The notes beneath the pieces were generated by a model. The model was not told the origin of the DNA and made no database searches. It was given only the letters and a program-made list of their open reading frames with translations. Below are positions 22,095 to 34,408 of a DNA stretch of 64,000 nt, one piece after another (position 1 is the stretch's first letter; each line of letters begins with the position of its first letter). The DNA lies in assembly GCA_037974665.1 (NCBI GenBank), contig CM075772.1, positions 43,366,552-43,430,551 of the forward strand. The letters run 5' to 3'. A program made the position numbers and the translations under genes. The DNA is from Ehretia macrophylla (lineage: Eukaryota > Streptophyta > Magnoliopsida > Boraginales > Ehretiaceae).

Positions 22095-22607
22095 GCTTGG
22101 TCCCTCGTACGTTCACAAAATTAAAGAGAAAAATGTTTAATCAAAAGAGTAAAAACATCTATTACTAGGGTAGATTCAAAAATTTTCTTTAATGAAGACT
22201 ATAAAAAACAATTTAGCACTCACATCATGATATGCATGTTTATGTTTATTTGCAGACAGGAGGTTGCTAAGCTTATAGGCGACAATGATCTTGACATCAC
22301 GGGAGAGATAGACACTCGTCGGCTAACAGAACCTCCCTATGGAGTATACTTTGTGTTCCAACTCGACAAAAACCACAGAAATATTGATGAAGCATATGCT
22401 GCTGTAGGGAAGACTGATAAGGGCCACCTTACCCCTCTCGCTAAGAAACCAATTCATCGGAAAGACAATTGGTACGAGACTGTGCTTGGAATTTATCTCA
22501 CCAAACCAGATGGTGGTAATGAGCTGCCTATTCGCTTGTGGGGGATCGAAGACTTTACCGTCAAATATGGTCTCATTGTGAAGGGTATTGAAATTCGTCC
22601 CCTTTAG
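21861..22607 (+). CDS. PP2 copy D: phloem protein 2-like lectin, apparently intact
   Basis: A small three-exon gene of about 155 codons. Proposed exon 1 is 21861-21893 (MVNTTPAL...), exon 2 21970-22052 ('IPARDLEITDGDNPSNWHW'), exon 3 22256-22607. Intron 2 is phase 2, GT at 22053 and CAG at 22253-22255, and joins into 'ADGQEVAKL'. Exon 3 gives 'DITGEIDTRRL', 'YGVYFVFQLDKNHRNID', 'WYETVLGIYLTK', 'RLWGIEDF' and 'YGLIVKGIEIRP', the PP2 beta-strand pattern. No signal peptide or membrane segment is seen, so it should be cytosolic or phloem-sap. PP2 proteins bind chitin-type oligosaccharides or RNA in phloem; this copy has no F-box or TIR domain. The exon 1 donor (TGT|GTGTGT) is the weak point; start and ends of exons 2-3 are well supported by paralogs. 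Confidence 0.8.
22053..22095 (+). repeat. CT microsatellite at the start of intron 2
   Basis: The donor GTGCG is followed by about 19 CT units. Shorter CT runs stand at the same place in copy B (about 7350) and copy G (about 60718). Confidence 0.9.
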
Positions 22608-23068
22608 CCATGAAGATAATATAATCGTACTGCTATGCTAAAATTATGTAAACAAATAAATCCGACTGTGTATGTCGTTCCTAGTGTGTTATGGGACTAG
22701 ATATGGTGGTATGGTCCCTTTAATGATCATAATATTTCTATATATGTATTAGGAATGTTTGTGTATGTCTTTCACGGGACTAGATATGGTGGTCCCTTTA
22801 ATTATGATAATATTTCTATATATGTATGTGTGAATGTTTGAGTATGTCTTTCCTAATGTGTTTTGGGACTAGATATGGTGATCCCTTTAATTACGAAAAT
22901 ATTTCTATATATGTATTAGGAATGTTTTTGTATGTCTTTCCTAGTTTGTTATGGGACTAGATATTGTGGTCCCTTTGATTATGATAATATTTCTATATAT
23001 GTATTAGAAATGTTTGTGTATGTCTTTCTTAGTGTGTTATGGGATTAGATATGGTGGTGCCTTTAGTT
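22608..23068 (+). repeat. 3' flank of PP2 D with five ~88-bp tandem repeats
   Basis: Units start at 22673, 22766, 22845, 22933 and 23021 with TGTC(G/T)TTC and contain 'GGGACTAGATATGGTGG', 'CCCTTTAATTATGATAA' and 'ATTTCTATATATGTAT'. Other PP2 copies have a single unit in this place, so D's 3' flank has expanded. Possible polyadenylation signals are within the repeats. Confidence 0.9.
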
Positions 23069-23722
23069 GGATTTGACTCCTCTATAATTTTATTATCTAC
23101 AATTTCATACAATGCTTCCCTCAATTAATGTTACGTATCACTAGATCTCATTTATGGACTATATTAATTTTGCTAAACTAACTTTAATTCTAACCATATT
23201 TAATTAGCAAACAAATATGAAAGCATATGATTATGGGAAAAAAAAAACCTTTTTCTGCTCCAAGAACAGCAATTCTAAAATGCAAAAAAAAAAACAAAAA
23301 AACAAAAAAAAAAGAAGAAAGAAAACAACGCAAGAACAATTTGAAAGCTCAAACAAATATCATATGGCTTCTTTTTAAAAAAAAAAAAAAAAATCTAATG
23401 GCTTTCATTTTTTTTTTCTTGTCTATGTCGTTTTAGGGTCAAAGCTTTCAACTTGTTCTTGTGTTTCTTTCTTTTGTTTTTTTCAGAATCATTGTTTTTG
23501 AAACAGTAAAGGAGTTGTTCTATTTTTTTTGTTAATTTTTAGAATCATATACTTCCATATTTATTTATTAATTAAATATGATAGTTTATATTTTGTATTT
23601 AATACTTAAAGTTAATTTAACAAGATTAATATGGTGCATAGATGAGATTTAGTAACACATAATATTAATCAAAAATAGTATTGTATGTAATGTAGAGAAT
23701 AGAATTGTAAAAAAACTAAGTC
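23069..23722. mobile_element. MULE-like MITE in the PP2 D 3' flank
   Basis: Long, diverged inverted ends of about 150 bp (left 'TCTACAATTTCATACAATG', right reverse complement 'TCTACATTACATACAATAC'). Flanks are CCTTTAGTT (23060-23068) and CCTTTAATT (23723-23731), a 9-bp duplication with one change, inside a PP2 3' repeat unit. Poly-A/T runs fill the middle; no transposase. Confidence 0.75.
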
Positions 23723-24152
23723 CCTTTAATTATGATAATATTTCTATATATGTATGTACGAATGTTTGTGAGTATACCCAATGAAATCAGTCGGAATAAA
23801 TAAATAAGAAATTTAAATCCTGCTTTTGTGTTTCCTAGTAGTCTTTGACGTTGCATTATGACTTTTTGCTACCATCTTTCTCTTGCAGTTGGTAATGGAT
23901 TTTTTCATTCTGTGATGACTATAAACTCTTGTGCCATTTATTTGAGGTCATGACGTCGTGCCTTTAATTAGTGGGAATCGTACACCATATTTTAGAATAG
24001 TATATTATTTTTTTATTATGACTTTTAATTATTTTTGATGGTATATACGGTAACAATTACGTAAATGTAATCCTGATCATCATATTATTGGATCCACTTT
24101 TGGGTTTTGATTTCGTTGTGGCACAATCTTAGTTTTCTGTCATGGACATTTG
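23723..24152 (+). repeat. Rest of PP2 3' unit and downstream block (copy 1)
   Basis: Continues the interrupted 3' unit ('GTTTGTGAGTATACCCAATG', AATAAATAAATAAG) and then the downstream block with 'GATCATCATATT' and 'GGATCCAC.TTTGGGTTTTGA'. The block recurs at 29107-29440, 44243-44600 and 62085-62430. Confidence 0.75.
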
Positions 24153-24324
24153 CAGTGGCGGTACTAGGAGGGACCGGTGGGGCCCCAACCTCCCCAACGC
24201 TTTAAATTTTTTTTAAAATATCTATGTAGTATCGTTAAAAAAAATTATTGACCCCCCTTATTTTAAAAAAATTCTATATAGTATAATTAAAAAAATATTT
24301 TAGCCCCCAATATTGAATCCCGAG
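24153..24324. mobile_element. 172-bp hAT-like insertion with 8-bp TSD
   Basis: Starts CAGTGGCGGTACTAGGAGGG, a hAT-type end. GACATTTG flanks it on both sides (24145-24152 and 24325-24332), while the three paralogous blocks have a single ACATTTG and no insert. The right end does not mirror the left, so the copy may be internally or terminally rearranged. A related sequence starts at 24889. Confidence 0.7.
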
Positions 24325-26160
24325 GACATTTGTTATTATACATGTGATTATACTATTTTTTGCCACATTTTCAACTTTCTTTTACAACTTATTTTATTCT
24401 GCTGTTGTGTAATTTGTCTCTGACCATATTAAAATATTAAATGAAACAACTCATTAACAAACAGAAGCAATAAGCGACTCATTACTCGGCTATTTGGCTT
24501 TAGTAAATGAACTAATTTAATACCACATAACCAACCTTTTCATGTTTAAACAGACAGGTGCCAAACAGGCTTTATTTTGAAATGACATCGCCTTATAATG
24601 TGACCACAAGATTGATTATGTCGTGCAACGCCTCTAGCTAGTAGATTCTATATTAATGAATGGACAATTGATATAATCAATATGTGGACAAAGAAGTATT
24701 AAATAAGCATCGATGCTATTCAACTTGAGTTTTGATGTAGAGTCCAATTTTGCCTAGTGCATGGTATTGGTGGCTTTTGAGATAGCATGGAGAAAAAAAT
24801 TATTAGGAGAAGATACGTTTTTGAAATGATAATGATTAAAAAGTTAATGATATATAGTAGAATAACATAATAAAACATTAATGACATGCAGTGGCGGTAC
24901 TCCCCGGCCTCCCCAACATTTTAAATTTTTTAAAAAATATTTATATAGTATCGTTAAAAGAAATTATCGGTCCCTCTTATTTCTCATGTTATATTATTAC
25001 TATTATTATTACTGTTGTTGTTGTTGTTTATAATTTTTTATATGTGTATGAATGCATTAAGGTTTTTGGTTCAAGGAAATAATTTAGGTACGCAGTAGCA
25101 ACGCGCAAAAGGTCTAAATTATAGATACTTGAGTTATAATCTAATTCATAACCGGATGGTGAAGTGTGGCACTTCACTAGGGTAAGATTACAATGAGAAA
25201 GTCTTTTGTGATAAGATGACATGCTTTTGTCATTGAACGTCTTTCTAGACTTGTCTCACTAGTGCATGTGTTATGTATTGCACATGACCACTATAGGTGT
25301 GATTTCTAGAACAATACTATCAAAGAGAAAGATCACTATAACTATTCTTACTAAGTGGACAATGCTCTTAATCTTGAGCATATGTGAATTTTAATGACTA
25401 TTACTCAAATTTTGAGAATTTAAGAAGAAATAGTGACTAGTTTAGCGATTGTTGGTGGTGTTTTTTTTTCCCGCTAAGTAAGCATTTTGTATTTCCTCCA
25501 AAAAAAAAAAGTATATAGGGGGTCCAAGACCAATTACATCAAGTAGATGAAAGCAAATCATTCCTGCACTGGTTACAAACAACTAGAGTTGGCCTAACAA
25601 CAATAAACAAAGCAAGAAATTCAACCAAAAAACTTAAAACAAGAAACAAAACGGGTACAAGATGGGGAGCCGAATACAAAGAGGCAATCAAGAAGAATCG
25701 AATCAAGGAGTATATGGGTAAAATTTGGATTTGCAAATGAATTCTACAAAATTTTATGAAATTCATTTGTTTCAAATAATATGTAAATAGAATGATTGAA
25801 GAGTTTTTAATGCAAAAAAATTTGCAATAGAGATTCTCTCTATTTTGCGATTTTGACGGTAAAGCGAAAGTCAAAGAGTGAGAAGTTTTAATTGGGCTGA
25901 ATAAAAATGATATAAAAAGGTTATTTAAGTAATTTTATTTAGTATAGAACAATTAATTATAAATAAATATTAAAAAAAGAATTGGAACTAGTAGAAAATA
26001 CATAAAAAATGACATGCATGTTGAGCCCTAACAATCTCATCTTTTGACGCTTCTAGTTCTCTAAGACTACGTTTTAGAAGTGAATAGAATTACAGCTTGT
26101 AAGACCAGCCTTAAGGATCTTCTGTTTTTGCATGCACCTCTTGGAACATAGCATTTTTTT
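24325..26160. other. Gene-free stretch with dispersed repeats
   Basis: No gene. 24889-24990 repeats the CAGTGGCGGTACT element. About 25790-26010 matches 41495-41735 ('GATTCTCTCTATTTTG', 'AAAATGATATAAAAAGGTTA'), a dispersed family of unknown type. The rest is AT-rich and unassigned. Confidence 0.5.
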
Positions 26161-26950
26161 TTGGTAAAAGGAGGGGTTCTTCCCTCCGGGTATTTTATTA
26201 ATATAAAAAAAAATGTACAAAAGTGGAGGAGAATATAAAGTCGGAACCTCCACGGGGATTGGGGTACTTACCTGCCCCAAAAGCCCAGCTAATCTAAAAG
26301 GAACGCAAGTTGTTCCTTTTTACAAAAGATTATGATATATCATAAATGCAACGCATAACGTACTGTTAACGGGAAAGGAAAACACAAGCAAGAACCTCTT
26401 TTCAAGTAACAGTAAGGCAAACAAAAGTATAATGTGTAAAATTAACATATGATCAAAAGAAATTAGAATCTAAAATGTGGTACTTGAAGTTTATCAATTC
26501 TGATCATACCTCTTAATTGCTTTTGATCATTTGTATTTTCAAAAATGCAGCAAGTTTCCGCAAAAGCACCTTGGCAAACAGGTCGGCAGGTTGATTTCAT
26601 TCCCTATAAATGTGCGAGATGAAGCCTTGACATTCTTTGAGTAAACTATTGGCTTTACAGATATCATAAGAATTCTCCCAATTACCAGATTTATTATTCT
26701 GTAAAGCACGGACAACTCCTTTTGTATCCATTTCCACCCAAATTTTCTTGATGTTTCTGGTTTTGCAGATTGTTAAACCAGCAATGAGGGCCATGATCTC
26801 AGCTTTGTAGGCAGAGGTGCATTCCACTGGCAAACAGAAACCCTAGATAAAGGAACCTTTGTAATCTCTAAGAATTCCCCATCCACCAGCTTTTCCCAAG
26901 TCCCGAAAGAAACTGCCGTCCACATTCAATTTTGCCTATTTGTAGGACAT
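26160..26950 (-). mobile_element. LINE, RNase H and 3' end
   Basis: Minus strand: 26945-26500 gives RNase H with 'KLNVDGS' (near 26925), 'YKAEIMALIAGL' and 'WVEMDTKGVVRAL' and the end 'ISHIYRE' then a stop followed by 'NQPADLFA'. The 3' UTR runs to a GGAGGGG..CCCTCC inverted repeat at about 26172-26192 and a T-rich tract. Catalytic Asp and Glu positions are present, but stops make it a remnant. All domains upstream of RNase H are missing. Confidence 0.8.
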
Positions 26951-28435
26951 ATTTTTGTTGTATCAATGTTGAAGAGCTAATAGTTTTGTCACAGCAAAGC
27001 TTTTCTCTCTGTTAACCAGTGTTGCAGCATGAGCTAGAGCAGTTACCACTTTATGCTGATGTGTCATAACTGAAATTTTAAGCGGAAAAATCAGTGGCAC
27101 GTTCAATTGCTTTAATTCTTGCTTACCAGTTTTATTTCACATCAAGCAGGTACTCAGGGGGAGCGAATTACAGTTCCTATTTCTGTTGCAGCAGGAGCTG
27201 ATTCTTAGGAGGAGCATGGTGCTACAACGCCTGGTAGTGCAGGCTCTATCACCAGCTCAAGTGCTGATGTGAGGAAATTCTTACAACAGTTCCAAGCTGC
27301 GCTGCAGCAGATAGCACCACTAGATGCCTAACCCCTTGCCTTCCATTGTCTAGTGTTTTTTTTTTATCCATTGTTTTTTGCTCTGATGTTCTTATGCTCT
27401 AATTATTTTTTGATTACTCTGATTCTGAACTTTTTATCCTTACTCTGATACAGTTCGTTTATTCTGGATATTTTAGTCTCTGCCCTGATACTCTGATACA
27501 TTATCTCAAGTGTGTTGTTACTCTAATCCTCAGTTTTGCCAAAAACAAAGCCAAAGGGGGAGCTTGTTACGCCCCTTGCTGCAATAAGATCCGTGAAATT
27601 AATTGGCTTATATTTTGCCAAAATTATGCTTTGCCTAAATGTAATTATGGTATATACATATATGTTTGAAAAACTTTGATTGGTAGGTTTACCATATTTA
27701 CAAGAGAGTCGAAAAGGCAAATTGGTATTTCCTTATTCAATTGAAGATCTGAAGTATCCTTATTCAAAAAGGAAGGTTGCCTTATTCAAGAATTGCTTGG
27801 AGACAAAGACATTCCATAAAACTTAAGACTCACACACAAATTACCTTGTAGAGGTTTAGACAATTAATTCAGCATATATTCAGAGCCTCACACTACTGGA
27901 AAATGAGTGCAAAACTGAGCTAAAAAAGAAGATTTCTTTAAGTATTTCGAACTGTTAGGTTTTGCTGTAGCAGATTAATGCCATGCTGTAACAAAAACGC
28001 TGGAATTTGATAGAGTATGTGTTGCTGCAGCAGATCATGAAACAAACAGTTTATTTATGCTTCTGCTATGCTTATTGTTTTAATCTTCGATAGGAAGAGT
28101 TGTTAGTCTGGTTATTATTTTATTCATTCTTCGGGAGAAGAAGGTGTAGTTCTCAGAAGAGAACGTTGCAATTCGAGGGGATCTCGCCAAACCGGAGTTC
28201 GTTAATGAGTTATTTATCTAGGCATCAAAGGTCAAGATGGAGTCTTTACTTGTGTAAGTCCATTGATGTTTTAACTTGTTAATTCTTAATGAACAGGTTT
28301 GTTGGACCAAGGGAGGTCCCGTGGACGTAGACCGCAAGGTTGAACCACGTTAAATCTTGGTGTCCTTACTTTCCGCATTCGTATATTTGTTTTCTTTAAC
28401 TTTTGTTATAACAAGCGAATAACCAGAAACTAACA
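26951..28435 (+). mobile_element. Copia-type element: 3' internal end and 3' LTR
   Basis: The LTR is 27565-28435 (871 bp), TGTTACGCCCC...CTAACA, preceded by a polypurine tract CCAAAGGGGGAGCT. A TATA-like 'GCATATATTCAGAGCC' at about 27868 lies where the 7.8-kb copy has TATATATAGAGAGCC. About 27140-27564 is internal sequence with 'CTCAGGGGGAGCG' and Gln-rich reading, but no pol domain was recognised. The rest of the element is missing. Confidence 0.7.
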
Positions 28436-29480
28436 GATATTGAACTTTTAATTATGTAACACTGACCATCTTATTTAATGAATTAAACTCATATTTCTTC
28501 GTGAATAAAATATCTTAAGATGTCCCACTAGTTAAAAATATAATAAGCAGTAGTTTTTGTGCGTTGCATTTAAGCCTATGATTTTACATACCGTTGCATA
28601 CAATAAGAAACACTCTAAATAAAATGTGCTGCATATCCTAGATTATAATCACAAACTACTAAAGTGATTTTCCTTGGAAAAAAACTTCTCAGGACTGGGA
28701 ATGTGTAATGGAAACCCAAACCAAGGAATAGAGTAAGGTAATCAGGCAATTCAAGAAGACATACCTTTCTTTCCTTGATTTTGGTAATACTAGAACCTGT
28801 CTTGCGAAATCTTGTACCTTATCACCAACATAGGGAATTCCAGAAACAATATGGTCAGTTAAGATTCCACCAAGGTATGAGTCTCGTTCCATCATGGAAA
28901 CCTTAAAAAACCTATTATGTGACTTTTTATTATTTGCCAGCCAAACAATGAAGGGTAAAAATTTGGTGACTTAAGGAAGTCCCTTCACCTGGATTTTAAT
29001 ACAAACCACACTTTTGATCAAAACTTATATTCACATACTTTTGGCGTGCCACATGAATTAAATTAAATGTTAAATGCATCAATCAAATATTTGCAACTTA
29101 AAAGTAAAGAAGCATAGGACATAAAGGTTTTGCCTCTAATAGAATTATGACTTTTTGGTAGCATCTTTTTCTTGCATTTTGTAATGGATTTTTTTCGTTC
29201 TGTGATGATTATGAACCCTTGTCCTCTTTACTTTGAGGTTGAGATTTCGAGCCTTTTATTGGTGGAGACGTACTCCATATTTTAGGATATTATGATCTTT
29301 TCATTAGGGTTCTTAATTGCTTGTCGTAATATGTATACTACAATAATCACATAAATGTAATCCCGATCATCATATTGTTGGATCCACATTTGGGTTTTGA
29401 TTTCGTTGTGGCACAATCTTAGTTTTCCGTAATGCACATTTGTAATTGTACATGTGATTATACTATTTTTGCCACATTTC
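28436..29480. repeat. PP2-type downstream region (copy 2)
   Basis: 28480-28900 matches 61440-61890 ('GATTTTCCTTGGAAAAAAA', 'TCCTAGATTATAA'), and 29107-29440 matches the downstream block of the other units. No PP2 exon remains nearby, so this is the tail of a unit whose gene was lost or replaced by the copia LTR. Confidence 0.6.
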
Positions 29481-30514
29481 TAACTTGTGTTACTCTCGAT
29501 TATGACCCATCGTTTAGTCCTAGCGGGTTTATAAAGGGCGTCATTCTTTGGAATGCAGCAATCATGTTTTGAGGCTCAAATTGGACGGATTTTGGCAGCG
29601 TCACACAATTCTTTTCAATGTTGATGTTAAATTATCACCAACATTTAAAAGTTTAAACTATTAGAGAGAGATTTATTATCTATTATCTTCAACACACTCT
29701 TGACAAGTGTAGACAAATTCATTTTTTAACCTTGAATGTGAACACTTTCAATATTTTTAAATTCCACAATCCATCAAATATTTTTATCTCTCTTTGCATG
29801 GGTGGATTGCACGTGATTGACCAACAAAAAAAGAGAAAAAAATTGCACCTGATCGAGGCTGCCAGAGACTTCCTAGATTTCTTTGATGATTGTGATTCTC
29901 CGATTAGAATCTGAAATGTTATAGATCACTGGCAGCTAATCTTCTGCATCACTTTCAAATATGACTTCAATGCAATAAAGTCCAATTTTTGACTCCTGAC
30001 CTCGCTAACCATCACCTTGCCGATTATATCCCTGCGAGAAAATGTTCTCGTATGGTTAAATTCAGTTCAGAAGTTACATTGATTGCCTATGGATGTAAAG
30101 ACCTGGAGATGTCTTTCAACTAATGGTATACCCTCGTTGTAAGTATAGGAAATTGCGAGCTCAATTCTATTAGATAATATATTTTTTATATGTTTTGTAT
30201 GATTTAAGCCTGCAACATTGAATAATAATGCTCTCTCTTCATAGAACAATATGTTCCAATTTAGCATGCTTAAAGTAATATTTTAGTCTAAATTGGCATT
30301 TCAGATACAAGGTTAATTAAGTTGGTTTTAAATTGAAATTCACATTCAAATTCAACGCATAAGGTTTACCGTCTTTGAGTAGAATACTTGAAAGACATGC
30401 ATGTGCATACCCGTGAGAAAGAGAGAGAGACCAAGTCTGTTTATCGAATGCAGTAAAAATATATGCACTAATCTTTCCACGAAAAAACTATTATCCTTTT
30501 GTAAAATACGTAAT
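29481..30514. other. Gene-free stretch
   Basis: No gene recognised. Short open frames exist (29732-29914) but match nothing I know. Confidence 0.5.
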
Positions 30515-30734
30515 TGTTATGAGTTAGATATTTTGGATATTAATGAATAGTAACCGTCAGGTACTATTCATAGTCGTCAAGTACTGTGTAAATTGTAACT
30601 GGATAGTAACCTCAGTTTTTTTATAAATAGAAGTTATTGTAATTCATAGTTTAAGGAGAAATCAATAAGAACTCTCTTTAGTCTCTCTTAGCTCTTTCTT
30701 ATATTATTGTCTTTATAGCAATTATTTTATAGCA
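30515..30734 (+). repeat. 5' LTR of the 30.5-kb copia
   Basis: 220 bp. Contains two 'TACTATTCATAGTCGTCAAG'-type strings and a TATA-like TTTATAAATAGAAG near 30620, also present in the 3' LTR (TTTATAAACAGAAG). Confidence 0.85.
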
Positions 30735-32900
30735 CGTTATCAGCACGAAACTTTGTTGTAACAACGACGCACAAAGTAACCGATTCAAATTTCTCATAGG
30801 TATATGTAATCCTTCCTTTTTCAATTATGATTTGATTATATATTTTGGATCTATATAATACACATATATATGTGTATCTATATATTTATATGTACACACA
30901 CGCATATAATACTATGTTCAAGTTGATTCTGGAAGCTTGAGGAATCCAAAATGCGTTTTCTTATCAAATCCATTCATTATAATATTATTTTCTACAGTTT
31001 TCTTTTCAAAAAAGAGATGACCTTACCAGCAATTAAATAATGATATTGGCATTTAATTAATCATGCCAATAACAAATTTTAGATCTAATATTCTATTGCT
31101 CACAAGGACATGGAATAACTTCTAGACTTAATTTTTCATTATTTACAAGAATGCAAAAATGATGACTTGAACATAATTAATGATATGACAATGAGCTTAT
31201 TGCAACTAACATTAATTTTATTTATTTACGTATTTACGTTATTGCATCTAACTTTAATTTTGTTATTTATTTACGTTATTGCATCTAACTTTAATTTTCT
31301 TTATTTATTTACGAATTTACGTTATTGCACCTAACTTTAATTTTCTTGATTTACGTTATTGCATCTAAGTCTCTAACTTTCATTTTATTTATTTGCGTAT
31401 TTACGTTGGCTGGTAAAACCCGTGAACAACTTGTTATGGTGGCCAAGACATGTGTACTAATTATGTCTCAAGCTTATTTTTCATTATATATATATGTGTT
31501 GTGCTTCTTGCAAGAGAGAACTACTAAAGAAAAAAAAATGTCGTAATGCCTTAATAGCTTTATTTTATGGCAATGGATGGAATGATGATTAGACCCACAA
31601 AAAATAATCACATCATTTGGAACTCCACAAAAGTGTTATAGTAAGTTAAAAACATTGTGAAAGAATTGAAAAGTGTTAGTTAGTGCCTAATTTTATTTTA
31701 AGCTTATAAATGTCTTTTATTAAGATGTTTTTTCAGTTTTGTGAGCATAAAGCTCGAATTCAATTAGTGCTTTAACCACTCCCATGTGTGTTTTTCCGTT
31801 TGATTGTAAAATAATGTAGTAACACATAGACATGCTTCTAATGCAAATGCTAAGCCTACACGATTATGGCAGTGTAATTTGTGTTACTATATGGAAAATG
31901 GAGCCTAATTAAGATCATGAAAGCCAAATCCACCAAACTAATCAGTGGAGAGACAATACATAATCCCTGGATATAAGACTGCACATACCTAACTTTACTA
32001 ATTCAGTTACCTATTTAAATGATCTCTAAAAGCTCTGAAATTGCACAGACTTGTAGTTCATTAAGTGTAGATGGGTTTAGCCCCAACGGATCCTAATTCA
32101 GAGTTATATTCATCAAGTTACAGTCTTTAGAAATTAACTGCGCAAGCTGCCTGCACCTACACGAAAATCAGAAACTCACGGTTTTGGATTTTTAGACACC
32201 TTTTAACGACATAATTAGAACTTGTACATAAAATTGAATTTGTTCCTCAAGGTCTTGGGTATATCGCGTAAAAATTTCAGCCAAGTTTGACAACGTTTAC
32301 TATGTCAAACGTGCTCTACAATCCAGTCGCACAAATCTGCTAGATTTCTCACATATGCGCAAAGGCTCACTTAGCTTGTTTTGCTTGCACTTTATGCATA
32401 TATATGTTATACTTTGGAAATATTAAAGTCAGCTTAGATTAAACTTGGTTATGACAATAAAAGCGATCAAGTAGAGTCTTCATTTTCATTAATTTAATCA
32501 TTATAATTGAGATGTCTACTAAGAAATGTACCTTTATGTAAAAGGAGAAGTATATGCTTAAAGAGATGATAAGCATGATTGGTTATAACCTTAATTCAAG
32601 AAAGGTTGTCTTCTCTTTTATTATTTTGCTCCACGTTTTAAGGGAGAGATAGTGATTCAAGTATTATATGCATTAAAGTGATAAGCAATAGTTAATAAAC
32701 AAAAAGTAAAACTTTTCTATTCTTTCTAGCCTTGGCCGAATGCACCAAGAGAAAAGGAGAGAAATTTTGCTTCTGATGTATATGAAAATTTAGGCCAAGC
32801 CAAGTGCCAAGGAGAAGAAATCACGTCATCTATTTATATGGGTGTATTGAAAATAAAAGAGGAATTATTGAAAAATTCCAATGAACTCCCGTTCATGAGC
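30735..32900 (+). other. 5' internal part of the copia, no domain readable
   Basis: Holds a repeat of 'TTACGTTATTGCATCTAAC' in about five copies (31200-31400) and otherwise AT-rich, stop-rich sequence. A gag would be expected here but I could not read one. Confidence 0.5.
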
Positions 32901-33640
32901 AAAATATATTTTTATACTTCGTCATGAAAAGCTATATTATTTGGCACATCACATTGGACATCCAAGTGCAGTGATGAGAAAAATTATTGAAGATCCAAAT
33001 AGGCACTGATTAAAGAATCAAAAGATCCTGTAGTCAAATGAATTTTTATTTATTGATTGTGCCCAACAAAAATTGGTCTAAATTCACCCCTACTAAAAAA
33101 AAAAAAATTGATGTCAAAAATACTACATTTATAAAGGATTCAAGGGGATATATGTGAGCCTATTATTTTTAGTGTGGATCATTTGAATATTTTATGAGAT
33201 TAATAAATGTCATAATTGAGGTCATATGTATGATTACGATTCAATTGAAATATAGTATTTGCAAGATTTATTGCACAAATAGTCCGATTATGGGACCAAT
33301 TTTCGAACTATACAGTCAATAAAATTCATCTTGATAATGAAGGAGATTCTACATGCCAAATTTTTTTTAAATGATTATTGTACATCAATTGGGATTAGTG
33401 TTGAGTATGTTGTGACTCACACAAATACATAAAATGTCCAACAAACTCCTTCATTAAACGCTTGTAGTTAATTGTTCGACCAATATTATCGACAACTAAG
33501 TTATCTAGTTCTATTTGAGGATATGCAATATTAGATGCTACAATGTGTATTCAAACACAACCAACTGTTCAAATTCTAAACCCCCACTATTCATATCCTA
33601 TCTAACGATATTTTGCGTAATATATGTTTATATTACTCTT
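32900..33640 (+). pseudogene. Copia integrase remnant
   Basis: Across frames the sequence reads 'YLAHHIGHPSAVMRKIIED' (the pre-integrase LGHP motif), then 'LHLDNEGDST' near 33330 (the integrase LDN motif), and 'SIGISVEYVVTHTN' near 33390. Many stops and frame changes. Confidence 0.7.
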
Positions 33641-33789
33641 CCACAAGCCTTAAAGATGGGATGATAAGAGATACTAAGATATTATCATTAAAACTATCAT
33701 CAAATATTAAATATATATATTGGGTCATTGACGGGATATGTTTCAATAGCATATTTTGCTAATTAATGATATGATATTCTCATTATTAG

Positions 33790-34300
33790 GGGAGAAAAAC
33801 AAAAGCTGGAGAAATAAGAAATGAGAAATTTATAAAAAGCATCATCATATTGATCCTCGTATTAATCAATACGAACTAAAGTTCGTCAAATTATTCATCG
33901 ATGCAAAGATAGTGACTCAGTCACAAATACTAGCTTTAAATGCTCTGATTAGAGTTGATGTTTCAATTGAGAAACACATCAATAAATATAGTCTACTGCA
34001 CGCCTGAAGCGTGGTAGATATATTGGTTCCAAAGATAAAAGAAAAAAATATGCGAGTTGGCATTTTTAAATTGTTTGATATCTTGAAGATGTCAGGATAA
34101 GGAGATAAGGAGTTAAAAATCAAACTGAGAAATATTACTCCAAGAGAGTATCAGGTACCTGAATATGATATGAATATTGGAAGTATTGAGAATAAAAAAA
34201 TCTTGCTCCGTTAAAATACTCCTGAAAGAGAATGGAACTGAAAAGAGAAATAGATCATGATCAAATTTCTAGAAAATATAGTAGCTACTAATTTTGTGAA
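33790..34300 (+). pseudogene. Copia integrase-RT linker remnant
   Basis: Reads 'DPRINQYELKFVKLF', 'QILALNALIRVDVSIE' and 'VPKIKEKN', the sequence that links integrase and RT in one copia group. Stops occur throughout and the catalytic RT core was not found. Confidence 0.55.
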
Positions 34301-34408
34301 AGAAATCGAGGATCTTAAATTGAAGTCCAAATGAAGAATGTCGACAAATAAATGATTGGCAAAAAATCATAGAGGAGACGCAATCCAGGCGTAAAAAAAG
34401 TACACATA

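Noticed and set aside
25539..25874. 111-codon minus-strand frame rich in Leu/Ile/Phe
   Set aside because: Looks membrane-like only because it reads AT-rich DNA; no family match and it overlaps a dispersed repeat.
27890..27910. CACTACTGGAAAA as a CACTA or other DNA-transposon end
   Set aside because: It lies inside the copia LTR and the 7.8-kb LTR copy has a diverged form of the same string.
29732..29914. Short open frame with 'HLIEAARDFLDFFDDCDS'
   Set aside because: No family recognised, no conserved neighbour, and the frame is short and AT-rich; not enough to call a gene.
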